Assembly: GCA_035493835.1 (NCBI GenBank)
Contig: DATJHO010000112.1
Coordinates: 1 to 62,407, forward strand
Reading direction: 5' to 3'
Source of the DNA: DASZTU01 sp035493835
Lineage (GTDB): Bacteria; Pseudomonadota; Alphaproteobacteria; Rhizobiales; Devosiaceae
DNA: 62,407 nucleotides
The translations under genes and the position numbers were made by a program. A model generated the notes under the pieces. It did not search any database. It saw only the letters and a list, made by a program, of their open reading frames with translations, and was not told the origin of the DNA. Positions 1 through 8,426 of this stretch are shown here, in pieces (position 1 is the stretch's first letter; the number at the start of each line of letters is the position of its first letter).

Positions 1-1328
1 GGCATCTCGTTGACCAGCATGAAATGCGTGTTGATCCAGGTGCAACCATATTGAAGTCGCGCCGCCGTCTGCATGGCCTTGCTGATGTCCTTGGTCCAGA
101 CCGATGAGGCCAGCCCGTAATCGCTGTCATTGGCCCAGGCAATCGCGTCCTCCGGATCGCTGAAGCGGGTGATCGAGACCACGGGGCCGAATACTTCGCG
201 CCGCACGATCTCGTCCTGCTGCAGCGCGCCCGCGACCACCGTCGGCTCGTAGTAGAAGCCTCGGTCGCCCGAGGTGTGTCCTCCGGCGGTGATCTCGATA
301 TGGGGCAACTCCGTCGCCCGCTCAACGAAGCTCGCCACCCGCTCGCGCTGGCGCTTTGAGATCAGCGGCCCGATCTCGTTGGCGGCATCATCGGTTTGGT
401 TGAACTTGATCGAGGATGCGGCCGAGGAGAGGTCCGCCACCAGCCTGTCGTGGATTTTGGGGCCGGCATAGATGCGGCAGGCGGCCGTGCAATCCTGCCC
501 AGCATTGTAGTAGCCAAAAGCCCTGATCCCGTTGACCACAGCTTCGAGATCGGCGTCATCGTAGACGATCACCGGCGCCTTGCCGCCAAGTTCGAGGTGC
601 GTCCGCTTCACCGTCTTCGCCGCTGCCTCCAGCACCTTCTTGCCGGTCGCAACGTCGCCGGTGATGGAGATCATGTTGATGCGCGGGTGATTGATCAGCG
701 CGTTGCCGACGCTTTCGCCGCGCCCGGTGATGACGTTGACCACGCCTTCGGGCAAAATCTCCGCCATGGTTTTCGCCAGCTTCAGCGCCGTGAGCGGCGT
801 CTGCTCCGATGGCTTGAACACGACGGTGTTGCCACCCGCGATCGCCGGCGCCAGCTTCCAGGCCATCATCATCAGCGGGTAGTTCCAGGGCGCGATCGAG
901 CCAATGATGCCTATGGGATCACGCCTGAGCATCGAGGTGTGGTTGGGCAGGTATTCGCCCGAAACCTGCGCCGGCATTGTCCGCACGGCGCCCGCAAAGA
1001 AGCGCCAGCAATCGACGATTGCCGGAATTTCGTCGTTGAGCACGGCATTGATCGGTTTGCCGCAATTGAGCGCCTCAAGCGCCGCAAAGCCCTGCGCATC
1101 TGCCTCGATCGCCGCCGCGATCCGGAGCAAATAGGCCGACCGCTGCCCCGGCGTCGTCCGCGACCAGCTCTTGAACGCCAACTCCGCCGCCTCGACGGCG
1201 CGGTCGATCTGGCTCTGCGACGCCTCGGGCATGCCGAGAATCAGTTCGCCGGTTCGGGGATTGAGGATTTTTTCCTCGGCTTCGGTCCCTGCCTCGAAGC
1301 GGGACCCGATCAGCATGGCGGTATCCAT
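1..1328 (-). CDS. patD: Gamma-aminobutyraldehyde dehydrogenase, PatD-like (3' end cut by window)
   Basis: This aldehyde dehydrogenase superfamily enzyme likely oxidises 4-aminobutanal, from putrescine breakdown, to GABA with NAD in the cytoplasm. The frame opens at an ATG (MDTAMLIGSRFEAGTE) and gives 442 codons before the window edge, so only about the last 30 residues are missing. Visible family motifs are APWNYPLMM, ELGGKAP with the general-base Glu, and GQDCTAACR with the catalytic Cys. It follows an ABC importer whose gene order, ydcSTUV then patD, is that of E. coli. That context favours aminobutyraldehyde over betaine aldehyde, although the two specificities are hard to separate by sequence alone. 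A palindromic repeat lies between it and ydcV. Confidence 0.88.
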   Translation of the reverse strand, partial: MDTAMLIGSRFEAGTEAEEKILNPRTGELILGMPEASQSQIDRAVEAAELAFKSWSRTTPGQRSAYLLRIAAAIEADAQGFAALEALNCGKPINAVLNDEIPAIVDCWRFFAGAVRTMPAQVSGEYLPNHTSMLRRDPIGIIGSIAPWNYPLMMMAWKLAPAIAGGNTVVFKPSEQTPLTALKLAKTMAEILPEGVVNVITGRGESVGNALINHPRINMISITGDVATGKKVLEAAAKTVKRTHLELGGKAPVIVYDDADLEAVVNGIRAFGYYNAGQDCTAACRIYAGPKIHDRLVADLSSAASSIKFNQTDDAANEIGPLISKRQRERVASFVERATELPHIEITAGGHTSGDRGFYYEPTVVAGALQQDEIVRREVFGPVVSITRFSDPEDAIAWANDSDYGLASSVWTKDISKAMQTAARLQYGCTWINTHFMLVNEM

Positions 1329-1377
1329 TTCTTCCTCCAACTCGTTCGGCTGTCTTCCAACTGCGCCTTGTCCACCA

Positions 1378-1466
1378 CGTCATTCCCGCGAAGGCGGAAA
1401 TCTCTGTTTCAACTCACGCAGGCGCTCGCCTCCAAACGACGATTCCCGCCTTCGCGGGAATGACGC
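1378..1466. repeat. Family A palindromic repeat, convergent pair
   Basis: Two arms face each other across about 27 bases. The left arm starts GTCATTCCCGCGAAGGCGG and ends TCTCTGTTT. The right arm, at about 1438-1466, is its near reverse complement. Each arm also contains an internal palindrome (CCCGC..GCGGG). It lies in the 181-base gap between ydcV and patD and could fold as an mRNA hairpin. The same unit recurs at about 19.09, 19.24 and 61.04 kb. Confidence 0.85.
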
Positions 1467-1509
1467 CGTGTGTCTGGCCCCCCTCGGAGCTCGAAGAGGG
1501 GGCGGCGCC

Positions 1510-2319
1510 TCACCTCCCGCCTCCCGCGATCTCCTCGCCCCGCCGCGTCACCGAATAGGCGAAGAGGATCGGCACGAAGGTTACCAGCACCACCACGATC
1601 GCCACGACATTGGTCACCGGACGCTGGTGGGGGCGGATCAGTTCTTCGAGCATCCACAACGGCAGGGTCTGCTGCTGCCCGGCGGTGAAGGTGGTGACAA
1701 TCACCTCGTCAAAACTCAGCGCAAACGCCAGCATGCCGCCGGCCAGCAGCGCGGTGCCAAGATTGGGCAGGATGACGTAGCGAAACGTCTGAAAGCCGTC
1801 CGCTCCAAGGTCCATCGAGGCTTCCACCAGCGACCCCGAGGTGCGGCGGAAGCGGGCGACGGCGTTGTTGTAGACGACGACGATGCAGAACGTGGCGTGC
1901 CCGAGCACGATGGTCCAGAACGAGAACGGCAGTTCGAACAGGCTCATCGCCGAGCGCAGCGAAATGCCGGTGATGACCCCCGGCAGCGCGATCGGCAGGA
2001 TCACCAGCAGCGATATCGTCTCGCGGCCGAAGAATTTCGTGCCGGAAACCGCCGCCGCGCAAAGCGTTCCGAGCACCAGGGCGATCGCCGTCGAAACCGC
2101 CGCCACCTGAACCGAGAGCAGCAGCGCCCGCCACACATCCGGCCGCTGCGCCGTCACCGCGAACCAGTTCAGCGTCAGGCCCGGGGGCGGCCAGACATAG
2201 CTCCGCTCTTCGGTGGTGAAGGCATAGACGAAGATCAAGAGCAGTGGCAGCAGCAGGAACATCAGCCCTGCCCCGGCGGCGATGATCAGCGGCAATGGCG
2301 CGCGGCCCTCAGAGCGCAT
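1510..2319 (-). CDS. ydcV: ABC transporter inner-membrane permease, YdcV-like
   Basis: This 269-residue binding-protein-dependent permease (PotC/YdcV type) has about six predicted membrane spans. The EAA loop, where the ATPase docks, is seen as EASMDLGADGFQTFRYVILP around residues 170-190. I chose the ATG that overlaps the end of ydcU by 11 bases; longer readings run back into ydcU out of frame. It forms the translocation channel with YdcU, driven by YdcT and fed by YdcS. The likely substrate is a polyamine or related cationic amine, inferred from the neighbouring patD and from E. coli synteny rather than from the permease sequence itself. Confidence 0.9.
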   Translation of the reverse strand: MRSEGRAPLPLIIAAGAGLMFLLLPLLLIFVYAFTTEERSYVWPPPGLTLNWFAVTAQRPDVWRALLLSVQVAAVSTAIALVLGTLCAAAVSGTKFFGRETISLLVILPIALPGVITGISLRSAMSLFELPFSFWTIVLGHATFCIVVVYNNAVARFRRTSGSLVEASMDLGADGFQTFRYVILPNLGTALLAGGMLAFALSFDEVIVTTFTAGQQQTLPLWMLEELIRPHQRPVTNVVAIVVVLVTFVPILFAYSVTRRGEEIAGGGR

Positions 2320-3301
2320 TGAACGCCCCCAGCCGCCTGGCGCCCCAGAGATAGAGGCCCATGATGACGATCGGCACGACGGTGAACGCCGCCGCGAGCG
2401 GCAAATTCCCCGCCAGCCCCTGCTGCTGGTAGACCATCTGCCCGATGAACAGCCGCGACGAGCCGATGATCGAGGGGATGATGTAATCCCCAAGCGTCAG
2501 CGAGAAGGTGAAGATCGAGCCGGCGACGACGCCCGGCAGCGCCAGCGGCAGGATGACGTGGCGAAAAGTCTGGCGCGGCGCGGCGCCGAGATCGGATGAG
2601 GCATCCACCAGATTGCCCGGCACCCGCTCCAGCGCCGCCTGCACCGGCAGGATCATGTAGGGTAGCCAGATATAGGTGAAGACGAGGAACGTCCCCGTAT
2701 AGCTCACCGAGAGCGAACTGCCCCCGATCACCGGCAGCGCCAGCCACCAATCGAGCAGGAACCCGATCCGGAGCTGATCGAACAGCCAGGAAAGGATCCC
2801 CTCCTTGGCGAGCAGCAGCTTCCAGGCATAGACCTTCACCAGGTAGCTCGACCATAGCGGCAGCATCACGCCGAGGTAGAACACCGCCTTCCAGCGGCCA
2901 GTGGCGTAGCGGGCCGCGACATAGGCGATAGGGAAGGAGATGACCGCCGCGGCCAGCGTCACCAGCGCCGACATGGCGACGGTGCGGACGATGATGTCGA
3001 GATTGGCCGGGGTAAGGAGCTGCGCATAGGTCGAGAGCGTCGGCTGGTAATTGATCAGCCCCGAAAACTCGTCGATCGAGAAAAAGCTCTGCAGCAGCAG
3101 CGCAAACAGCGAGCCGAGATAGACGATCCCGAGCCAGAGCGCCGGCGGCACCAGCATCAGCAGGACCAGGAGCGCTGGGCGGCGCCAGAACAAATCGGAT
3201 AGGCGCCCGGTCGGGGTGATGGCCCGAGCGCTTTTCCCTCCACCTTGCGGGCGGGGTGGGTCCGAGTGGGGCCGGGTGGTGGGCGCAAGATCAACGCTCA
3301 C
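2309..3301 (-). CDS. ydcU: ABC transporter inner-membrane permease, YdcU-like
   Basis: This is the first permease of the polyamine-type importer, with 330 residues and about six membrane spans after a long N-terminal tail. The EAA loop reads DASSDLGAAPRQTFRHVILP. I chose a GTG start because GGAGAG lies 6 bases before it. An upstream in-frame ATG at 3454 would require translating an intergenic palindrome. Even with the GTG start, about the first 40 residues (Pro/Arg/Gly-rich) are encoded partly by a half-copy of the family B repeat at about 3235-3260, so the tail looks repeat-derived. It partners with YdcV and YdcT. Confidence 0.88.
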   Translation of the reverse strand: MSVDLAPTTRPHSDPPRPQGGGKSARAITPTGRLSDLFWRRPALLVLLMLVPPALWLGIVYLGSLFALLLQSFFSIDEFSGLINYQPTLSTYAQLLTPANLDIIVRTVAMSALVTLAAAVISFPIAYVAARYATGRWKAVFYLGVMLPLWSSYLVKVYAWKLLLAKEGILSWLFDQLRIGFLLDWWLALPVIGGSSLSVSYTGTFLVFTYIWLPYMILPVQAALERVPGNLVDASSDLGAAPRQTFRHVILPLALPGVVAGSIFTFSLTLGDYIIPSIIGSSRLFIGQMVYQQQGLAGNLPLAAAFTVVPIVIMGLYLWGARRLGAFNAL

Positions 3302-3460
3302 GGCCTGCTCTCCACTCTCGCAGGCCGGCGTGGGAAGACCGGACCGTCCCGGAAATGCCCCTCCCCTCTGAAGGACGCGAATACCGATCGTACGGCGCGT
3401 CGCTCCCCTCCCCCTTGCGGGGAAAGGGCGGGAATGGGGGGCTTGGAAGAGCACCGCCGC
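3302..3460. repeat. Family B repeat material between ydcT and ydcU
   Basis: This 159-base gap holds a palindromic unit, CTCCCCTCCCCCTTGCGGGG at about 3402-3422, and CT-rich flanks typical of family B. A second half-unit continues into the start of ydcU. No independent gene is seen. Transcripts of the operon would carry these hairpins between the ATPase and permease genes. Confidence 0.7.
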
Positions 3461-4456
3461 TCACCCCTCCTCCTCCATCAAATGCACCGCCTGGCGCGAA
3501 AAACTCAGACCCACGCACGCGCCCTCATCCGGCAACCCGACATCCGAAGGCACTAGCGCATGGAGCCGCATGCCCTCGGCTTCGATCGCCAGCCGGGTCG
3601 CGGCGCCGAGATAGCTTTTCGACACCACCCGTCCCGACAGATCGCCGCCCTGCCCCGCCGTGACCGAAATCGCTTCCGGCCTGAGGCTGGCCCAGCGCCG
3701 CACGCCCACAATCCGTTCCACCACGCCGGGCGCCAGCACATTTGACGAGCCGACGAAATCGGCGACGAACCGTGATCTCGGGCGGCGATAGATCTCCTCG
3801 GGCGTGCCCATCTGCATCACCCGGCCGTCATTGAACACCGCGACCCGGTCGGCCATGCTCAGTGCCTCCCCCTGGTCGTGTGTCACGAAAACGAAGGTGA
3901 TGCCGAGCGTCTTCTGCAGCGCCTTCAGCTCCTCCTGCATGTTTTCGCGCAGTTTCAGATCAAGCGCCCCGAGCGGCTCATCGAGCAGCAACACCTTGGG
4001 CTGGTTGATGATTGCCCGGGCCAGCGCCACGCGCTGCCTTTGCCCGCCGGAAAGTTGCCCCGGCCGCCGCTCGCCGTAGCCGGAGAGCCGCACCAGCTCC
4101 AACGCCGCTTCCGCCTGCTTCACCCGCTCGGCTCGGCCGACCTTCCGCAGCATCAGCGAATAGGCGACGTTGTCGATGACGTTCATGTGCGGAAAGAGCG
4201 CGTAGTCTTGGAACACCGTGTTGACGTTGCGCCGGTAGGGCGGCACGCCCTCGACCGCCTCGCCGAAAATTTCGATCTTTCCCGCTGTCGGCTGCTCGAA
4301 CCCGGCGATGAGGCGCAAGCACGTGGTCTTGCCGGAGCCGGACGGGCCCAACAGGGCGAAGAACTCGCCAGCCTCCACGTCTAGGTCGACGGCATCGATC
4401 GCCTTTACCGGGCCGAAATGGCGGGAGACCTGACTGAGGGTGACGGCGGGAGTCAT
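3461..4456 (-). CDS. ydcT: ABC transporter ATP-binding protein, YdcT/PotA-like
   Basis: This is the 331-residue ATPase of the polyamine-type importer. The nucleotide-binding domain fills the first 235 residues, with Walker A GPSGSGKTT near residue 40, the signature LSGGQRQR near 137 and Walker B LLLDEP near 158. A C-terminal TOBE-like regulatory domain follows (WASLRPEAISV onward). I chose the ATG at 4456, about 11 bases after GAGGGG. A GTG four codons earlier is also in frame but abuts that GAGGGG. It energises YdcU/YdcV. The gap to ydcS holds a family B repeat, so message for the binding protein and for the ATPase may accumulate differently. Confidence 0.92.
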   Translation of the reverse strand: MTPAVTLSQVSRHFGPVKAIDAVDLDVEAGEFFALLGPSGSGKTTCLRLIAGFEQPTAGKIEIFGEAVEGVPPYRRNVNTVFQDYALFPHMNVIDNVAYSLMLRKVGRAERVKQAEAALELVRLSGYGERRPGQLSGGQRQRVALARAIINQPKVLLLDEPLGALDLKLRENMQEELKALQKTLGITFVFVTHDQGEALSMADRVAVFNDGRVMQMGTPEEIYRRPRSRFVADFVGSSNVLAPGVVERIVGVRRWASLRPEAISVTAGQGGDLSGRVVSKSYLGAATRLAIEAEGMRLHALVPSDVGLPDEGACVGLSFSRQAVHLMEEEG

Positions 4457-4463
4457 TGCTGTG

Positions 4464-4610
4464 GCCACCCCTCACCCCCTGCCGGCACCTCTCCCGCAAG
4501 GGGAGAGGGAGGCCCTTGGCAAAAGCCGTGCCCCACCTTCCCTTCTCGCCTCGCGGAAGAAGCTGGCGCGCAGCGCCGGATGAGGGGGCCCTTCTGTGCA
4601 AAGCGGGACG
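4464..4610. repeat. Family B repeat between ydcS and ydcT
   Basis: One palindrome, CACCTCTCCCGCAAGGGGAG, lies at about 4486-4508. The partner half, ending CGCAGCGCCGGATGAGGG, lies at about 4570-4590, with variable sequence between them. The layout matches the copies at 12.3, 21.9 and 52.8 kb. It follows the substrate-binding-protein gene, a position where REP hairpins in enterobacteria protect upstream message. Confidence 0.8.
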
Positions 4611-4622
4611 TGAGGGATCAAG

Positions 4623-5777
4623 CTACCTCCCCCCGATCACCGCCACATAGTCCGAAACCCAGCGATAATAGGGCACGCATGTCCCCTGCTCGCATTTGGC
4701 GACGGGTGTCCTCCAGAAGTGGATCTTGTCGAAATTGTCGTAGCCATTGGTCTTGCAGCCCTCCGGGCCCAGCAGTTCGCTGGCCTTGCAGGCGGCCGGG
4801 ACCGCAGGCAGCGAGCCGAACCAGGCGGAGACATCGCCCTGGACCTTTGGGTCGAGCGAATGCTCCATCCACATATAGGCGCAGTTGGGGTGTGCCGCGT
4901 CCGCTTCCATCATCGTTGTGTCGGCCCAGCCCGTCGCCCCCTCATCGGGGATGACGGAGGCTATGGGCTGCTTGGCGGCAACCAGCGTATTGACCTGAAA
5001 CGGCCAGGAGCTCGAAGCGACAAAGCCTTCGTTCTGGAAATCGTCCACCTGCACGGCGGCGTCATGCCAATATTTGCTGACGAGCTTGCGCTGCCCGCGC
5101 AGCAGGTCGAGGGCCGCCTTGTACTGATCTTCGGTCAGCGCATAGGGATCGGTGATCTTCAGCTCGGGCTTGTGCGCCATCAGGTAAAGCGCCGCGTCGG
5201 CGATGTAGATCGGCCCGTCATAGGCCTGCACCCGCCCCTCATTGGTCTTGCCGTCGGGCAGGTCCTGCTTTTCGAACACCACGTTCCAGCTGTTCGGCGG
5301 CGTCTTGAACACCTCAGTGTTGTACATCAGGACGTTGGGGCCCCACTGGTAGGGTACGCCGTAATGCATCCCGTTGACGGTGTGCCACGGCGCGTTCTGC
5401 AGCCGGGAGTCGACGCTCGACCAGCTCTTGATGAGGTCGGTGTTGACCGGCTGCACGCGCTTGCCGGCGACCAGCCGCAGCGAGGCGTCGCCCGAAGCAG
5501 TGACCAGATCGAAGCCGCCTTCATTAAGCAGCGCCACCATCTCGTCCGAGGTATTGGCGGTCTTGACGTTGACCTTGCAGCCCGTCGCCTTCTCGAAGCC
5601 GGTCACCCAGTCATAGTTCTTGTCGCTTTCGCCACGCTCGACATAGCCGGGCCAGGCGACGATATTGAGCTCGCCTTCTCCCGGGCCGATCGACTTGATC
5701 ATGTCCTCGGCAAACACTTCACCATTGAACGACAGCGTCAGCGTCGCCAATAGCGTCGCTTTTACTATTGATGCCAT
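4623..5777 (-). CDS. ydcS: Periplasmic substrate-binding protein, YdcS-like
   Basis: This 384-residue extracellular solute-binding protein starts with a signal peptide cleaved after FNGEVFA, about residue 23. The mature part has features that I recall from E. coli YdcS: IVAWPGYVERG, DWVTGFEKATGC, TASGDASLRL, GRVQAYDGPIYIADAAL and KVQGDVSAWFGSLP. It should deliver polyamine-like ligands to YdcTUV. E. coli YdcS has also been reported to have polyhydroxybutyrate synthase activity, which nothing here tests. The start ATG follows GGAGGAAC by 5 bases. A short CCGGAC..GTCCGG hairpin ends just before that ribosome site. It is the first gene of its operon. Confidence 0.92.
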   Translation of the reverse strand: MASIVKATLLATLTLSFNGEVFAEDMIKSIGPGEGELNIVAWPGYVERGESDKNYDWVTGFEKATGCKVNVKTANTSDEMVALLNEGGFDLVTASGDASLRLVAGKRVQPVNTDLIKSWSSVDSRLQNAPWHTVNGMHYGVPYQWGPNVLMYNTEVFKTPPNSWNVVFEKQDLPDGKTNEGRVQAYDGPIYIADAALYLMAHKPELKITDPYALTEDQYKAALDLLRGQRKLVSKYWHDAAVQVDDFQNEGFVASSSWPFQVNTLVAAKQPIASVIPDEGATGWADTTMMEADAAHPNCAYMWMEHSLDPKVQGDVSAWFGSLPAVPAACKASELLGPEGCKTNGYDNFDKIHFWRTPVAKCEQGTCVPYYRWVSDYVAVIGGR

Positions 5778-5788
5778 GATGTTCCTCC

Positions 5789-5805
5789 CCGGACGTCAAG
5801 TCCGG
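5789..5805 (-). promoter_or_regulatory. Inverted repeat abutting the ydcS ribosome site
   Basis: CCGGAC and GTCCGG are separated by 5 bases and lie about 12 bases upstream of the ydcS start codon, touching its GGAGGAAC ribosome site. It could be an operator or a leader hairpin affecting translation. No regulator gene is adjacent. The rest of the 143-base gap back to iaaA shows no gene. Confidence 0.45.
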
Positions 5806-5920
5806 AGCTTATCACGACTTGTGAGATTTTGGACAGACTACAAAGCGCCGGGGCCGTGGCTTGTCTCGGCGCCCTCGCGAATAACTATCTTTGTCGAATG
5901 GCGGCCGCAGAAAGCCGTGC

Positions 5921-6877
5921 TTACGCTAACGCCTGCCCAAGATGGTACAGTTCGCCATGCGTGGCGACGGTGAGCTGGCCATCCGAGCTGATCCAGCCCC
6001 GGAACATGCCATCGGTATTGTAGGGCGCAGCGATATTGCCGGCGGCATCGATTGCAACGAGCCCCGCGCCGATCCCATGGGGCGAAAGCTGGCCAATAAC
6101 CGCGCCGGTCGCCACCTCGAGGCTCTCCTCAAGGTAGCTCACCCGGCTGGCGATCTCGTGCCCGACCGAATGACGGATGAAGAACTCGCCCGCTCCCGTG
6201 CATGAAACCGCGCAGGCGCCGTCGCGGGCATAGGTGCCGGCGCCGATGATGGGGCTGTCCCCGATCCGCCCGTCCGGCTTGTTGTTGTAACCGCCGGTCG
6301 AAGTCGCCGCGGCCAAATGACCTTCCTGGTCGAGGGCCACGGCACCGACAGTGCCGTGCTTTTCGGCTTCGCTGGCCGATTTGATCGTGCCGGCGAGGTC
6401 CTTGGCCTTGAGGCTTTCCAACGCCTTCACGCGGCGCTCGGTCGTGAAATAGGACTGCTCGACGATGTCGAGACCGACCTGCTCGGCGAACGCGTCGGCC
6501 GCCGGGCCGCCCAGCATGAGCGGCCCGTTGCCTTCCATCAGTGCGCGCGCCGCCCGTACAGGATTTCGAATATGGCGCACGAGCGTCACCGCCCCCGCCG
6601 CCAGGTCACTGCCGCGCATGATGGACGAGTCCAGCTCATGCGCGCCGCTCGTGGTCAGCGCAGCCCCATGCCCGGCGTTGAACTGCGGCGAGTCCTCCAT
6701 GACGATGACGGCGGCCTCGACGGCGTCCACCGCCGAGCCGCCGGCTGAGAGGACCTTCCAGCCGGCGCGCAGGGCGCTTGCGAGATCCTGCCGCGCAGCC
6801 TGCCATTCGGCCTCGGTGAGGCCGAGCTTCGACATCACCCCGCAGCCGCCATGGATCGCAATTACCGGTCGCGCCAA
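5921..6877 (-). CDS. iaaA: Isoaspartyl peptidase/L-asparaginase (N-terminal nucleophile hydrolase)
   Basis: This 318-residue plant-type asparaginase is made as a precursor that cleaves itself before Thr176 (HGTVGAVALD) to expose the N-terminal nucleophile. Other family signatures are IHGGCGV near the start, NAGHGAALT around residue 68, and GDSPIIGAGTYA. It hydrolyses beta-aspartyl dipeptides and asparagine in the cytoplasm. Translation probably begins at TTG, since AGGAG sits 7 bases upstream and no ATG fits. It lies 19 bases after the M32 carboxypeptidase and ends the dpp operon. In E. coli, iaaA likewise neighbours a dpp/gsi-type peptide importer, so the pairing suggests salvage of damaged or isoaspartyl peptides. 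Confidence 0.92.
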   Translation of the reverse strand: MARPVIAIHGGCGVMSKLGLTEAEWQAARQDLASALRAGWKVLSAGGSAVDAVEAAVIVMEDSPQFNAGHGAALTTSGAHELDSSIMRGSDLAAGAVTLVRHIRNPVRAARALMEGNGPLMLGGPAADAFAEQVGLDIVEQSYFTTERRVKALESLKAKDLAGTIKSASEAEKHGTVGAVALDQEGHLAAATSTGGYNNKPDGRIGDSPIIGAGTYARDGACAVSCTGAGEFFIRHSVGHEIASRVSYLEESLEVATGAVIGQLSPHGIGAGLVAIDAAGNIAAPYNTDGMFRGWISSDGQLTVATHGELYHLGQALA

Positions 6878-6896
6878 GATCTCTCTCCTCGTGTCG

Positions 6897-8414
6897 TCAG
6901 GCCGTGAGGGCCGAAACCTTTGCGGTCAAGGCCGCAAGATAAGGGGCCGTGTCGAGCGCCCTGCCCGTCACGCGCTCCAGGGTTTCGTCCCGTCCGGATG
7001 AGCGGCCGTAACGATGGACGTTTTCGTTGAGCCAATTCTTCAGCGGTGCATAGTCGCCACTGTCCAGGCCAGAGACAACCGCCGGTTGCTGCTGAGCCGT
7101 CTCGAACAGCTGCGCACCGATGATGTTGCCGATGGTGTAGGTCGGGAAGGTGCCCACATAGCCGTGCGACCAATGCACGTCCTGCAGCACGCCCAAGGTG
7201 TCATTCGGCACTTCGAGGCCGAGATATTGCTGCATCTTCTCTGCCCAGATCGCCGGCAAGTCCGTGACTTTGATGTCGCCTGTCATCAGCCCGGCCTCGA
7301 CCTCCGAACGCAGGATAATGTGGAGGTCATAGGTCAGTTCATCTGCCTCGACGCGGATAAAATCCGGCCGCACCTGGTTCACCGAGCGCCAGAATTCCAT
7401 GGCCGAAACATCCCCAAGCTGGTCGGGGAAATGGCTCTGCAACTCGCCAAAATGCAGCTCCCAGAACCGCTGCGAGCGGCCCACCCGGTTTTCCAGCAGC
7501 CGCGACTGGGATTCGTGCATGGCAAAGCTTGCCCCGCCCACGGCATAAAGGTTGATCAGGTCGGTCGCAAAAATGCTGCGGGTGAACTCGGGCGCGACGC
7601 CCTGTTCATAGATGCCGTGTCCCGCCTCGTGCCAAAGCGCAAAAACCCCACCCGGCAGCCAATTCTCGCGGAACCGGCTGGTGATGCGCACGTCGTTGCG
7701 CGTGAATGAAATTTCGAACGGGTGCACGGTGTCGTCGAGCCGGCCGCGCTCGAGGTCGTAGCCCATGCGGGCGGCGAGCTTGAGGCCGAACGCCTTCTGT
7801 TCGGCGATCGGAAAGTTCCGGCGCAGGAAGTCGGTGCGCGGCTGCGGCGCGGCGGTGGCGCGGGCGATCAACGGCACCAGCGTCGCCTTGAGTTCGCCGT
7901 AGACCCCTTCCAGCCGCTTCAGGGTCATGCCGGGTTCATAGCCCCCGAGCAGCGCGTCATAGGGGTGCTCTTCATAGCCGATCGCCTCGGCGGTCTCCCG
8001 CTGGATCGCGATCAACCGCTCCAGCGTGGGCACGTAGGCCGCGAAATCGTTGCGCTGGCGCGCCTCGGCCCAAGCCCCGTGGGCCTTGATTTTGAGGTCC
8101 GCCGATTCCGCGATCAGTGCGGCCGGAATGCGCTTCAAGACGCCGATTTCGGCCGCCGCATGCTCCACGGCGCGGCGGCGAATGTCGTCGCGCGGCGCGC
8201 CCGCCAGTTCGTCAAGCGCGCCGTCGATCGCCCTCGCCATTGCCTCGCCGGTCGCAAACTCCCTGGCCAGGCTGGTGAGGGTCGAGACCTGCGCGCCGCG
8301 CGAGGCGACGCCGCCCGGCGGCATCTGCGTCCGCGTGTCCCAGGCGAGGAGGTTCACGACACAAAGGATGTCGTTGATGCGGCCGATCTCGGCCTGGAAG
8401 GCGGCATAGGTCAT
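6897..8414 (-). CDS. Carboxypeptidase, peptidase family M32
   Basis: This 505-residue zinc carboxypeptidase removes C-terminal residues from peptides in the cytoplasm. All the M32 motifs are present in order: HPF at 231, DVRIT at 241, the zinc motif HEAGH at 262-266, HES at 300, VRPDFIRVEADE, and LQDVHWSHG near 410. Length and motif spacing are normal for Taq-type carboxypeptidase. It starts 12 bases after the stop of the importer ATPase dppF and is followed closely by iaaA. It is therefore probably co-transcribed with the transporter and degrades imported oligopeptides. No signal peptide is seen. Confidence 0.95.
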   Translation of the reverse strand: MTYAAFQAEIGRINDILCVVNLLAWDTRTQMPPGGVASRGAQVSTLTSLAREFATGEAMARAIDGALDELAGAPRDDIRRRAVEHAAAEIGVLKRIPAALIAESADLKIKAHGAWAEARQRNDFAAYVPTLERLIAIQRETAEAIGYEEHPYDALLGGYEPGMTLKRLEGVYGELKATLVPLIARATAAPQPRTDFLRRNFPIAEQKAFGLKLAARMGYDLERGRLDDTVHPFEISFTRNDVRITSRFRENWLPGGVFALWHEAGHGIYEQGVAPEFTRSIFATDLINLYAVGGASFAMHESQSRLLENRVGRSQRFWELHFGELQSHFPDQLGDVSAMEFWRSVNQVRPDFIRVEADELTYDLHIILRSEVEAGLMTGDIKVTDLPAIWAEKMQQYLGLEVPNDTLGVLQDVHWSHGYVGTFPTYTIGNIIGAQLFETAQQQPAVVSGLDSGDYAPLKNWLNENVHRYGRSSGRDETLERVTGRALDTAPYLAALTAKVSALTA

Positions 8415-8426
8415 GAGTGGCTCTTG

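Noticed and set aside
396..1463. Long open plus-strand frame (about 355 codons) opposite patD
   Set aside because: It is the antisense of a clear aldehyde dehydrogenase in high-GC DNA; the translation is Arg/His-rich and matches no family.
3302..3454. Upstream ATG start for the YdcU permease at 3454
   Set aside because: It would translate an intergenic palindrome and has no ribosome site; the GTG at 3301 has GGAGAG at proper spacing.
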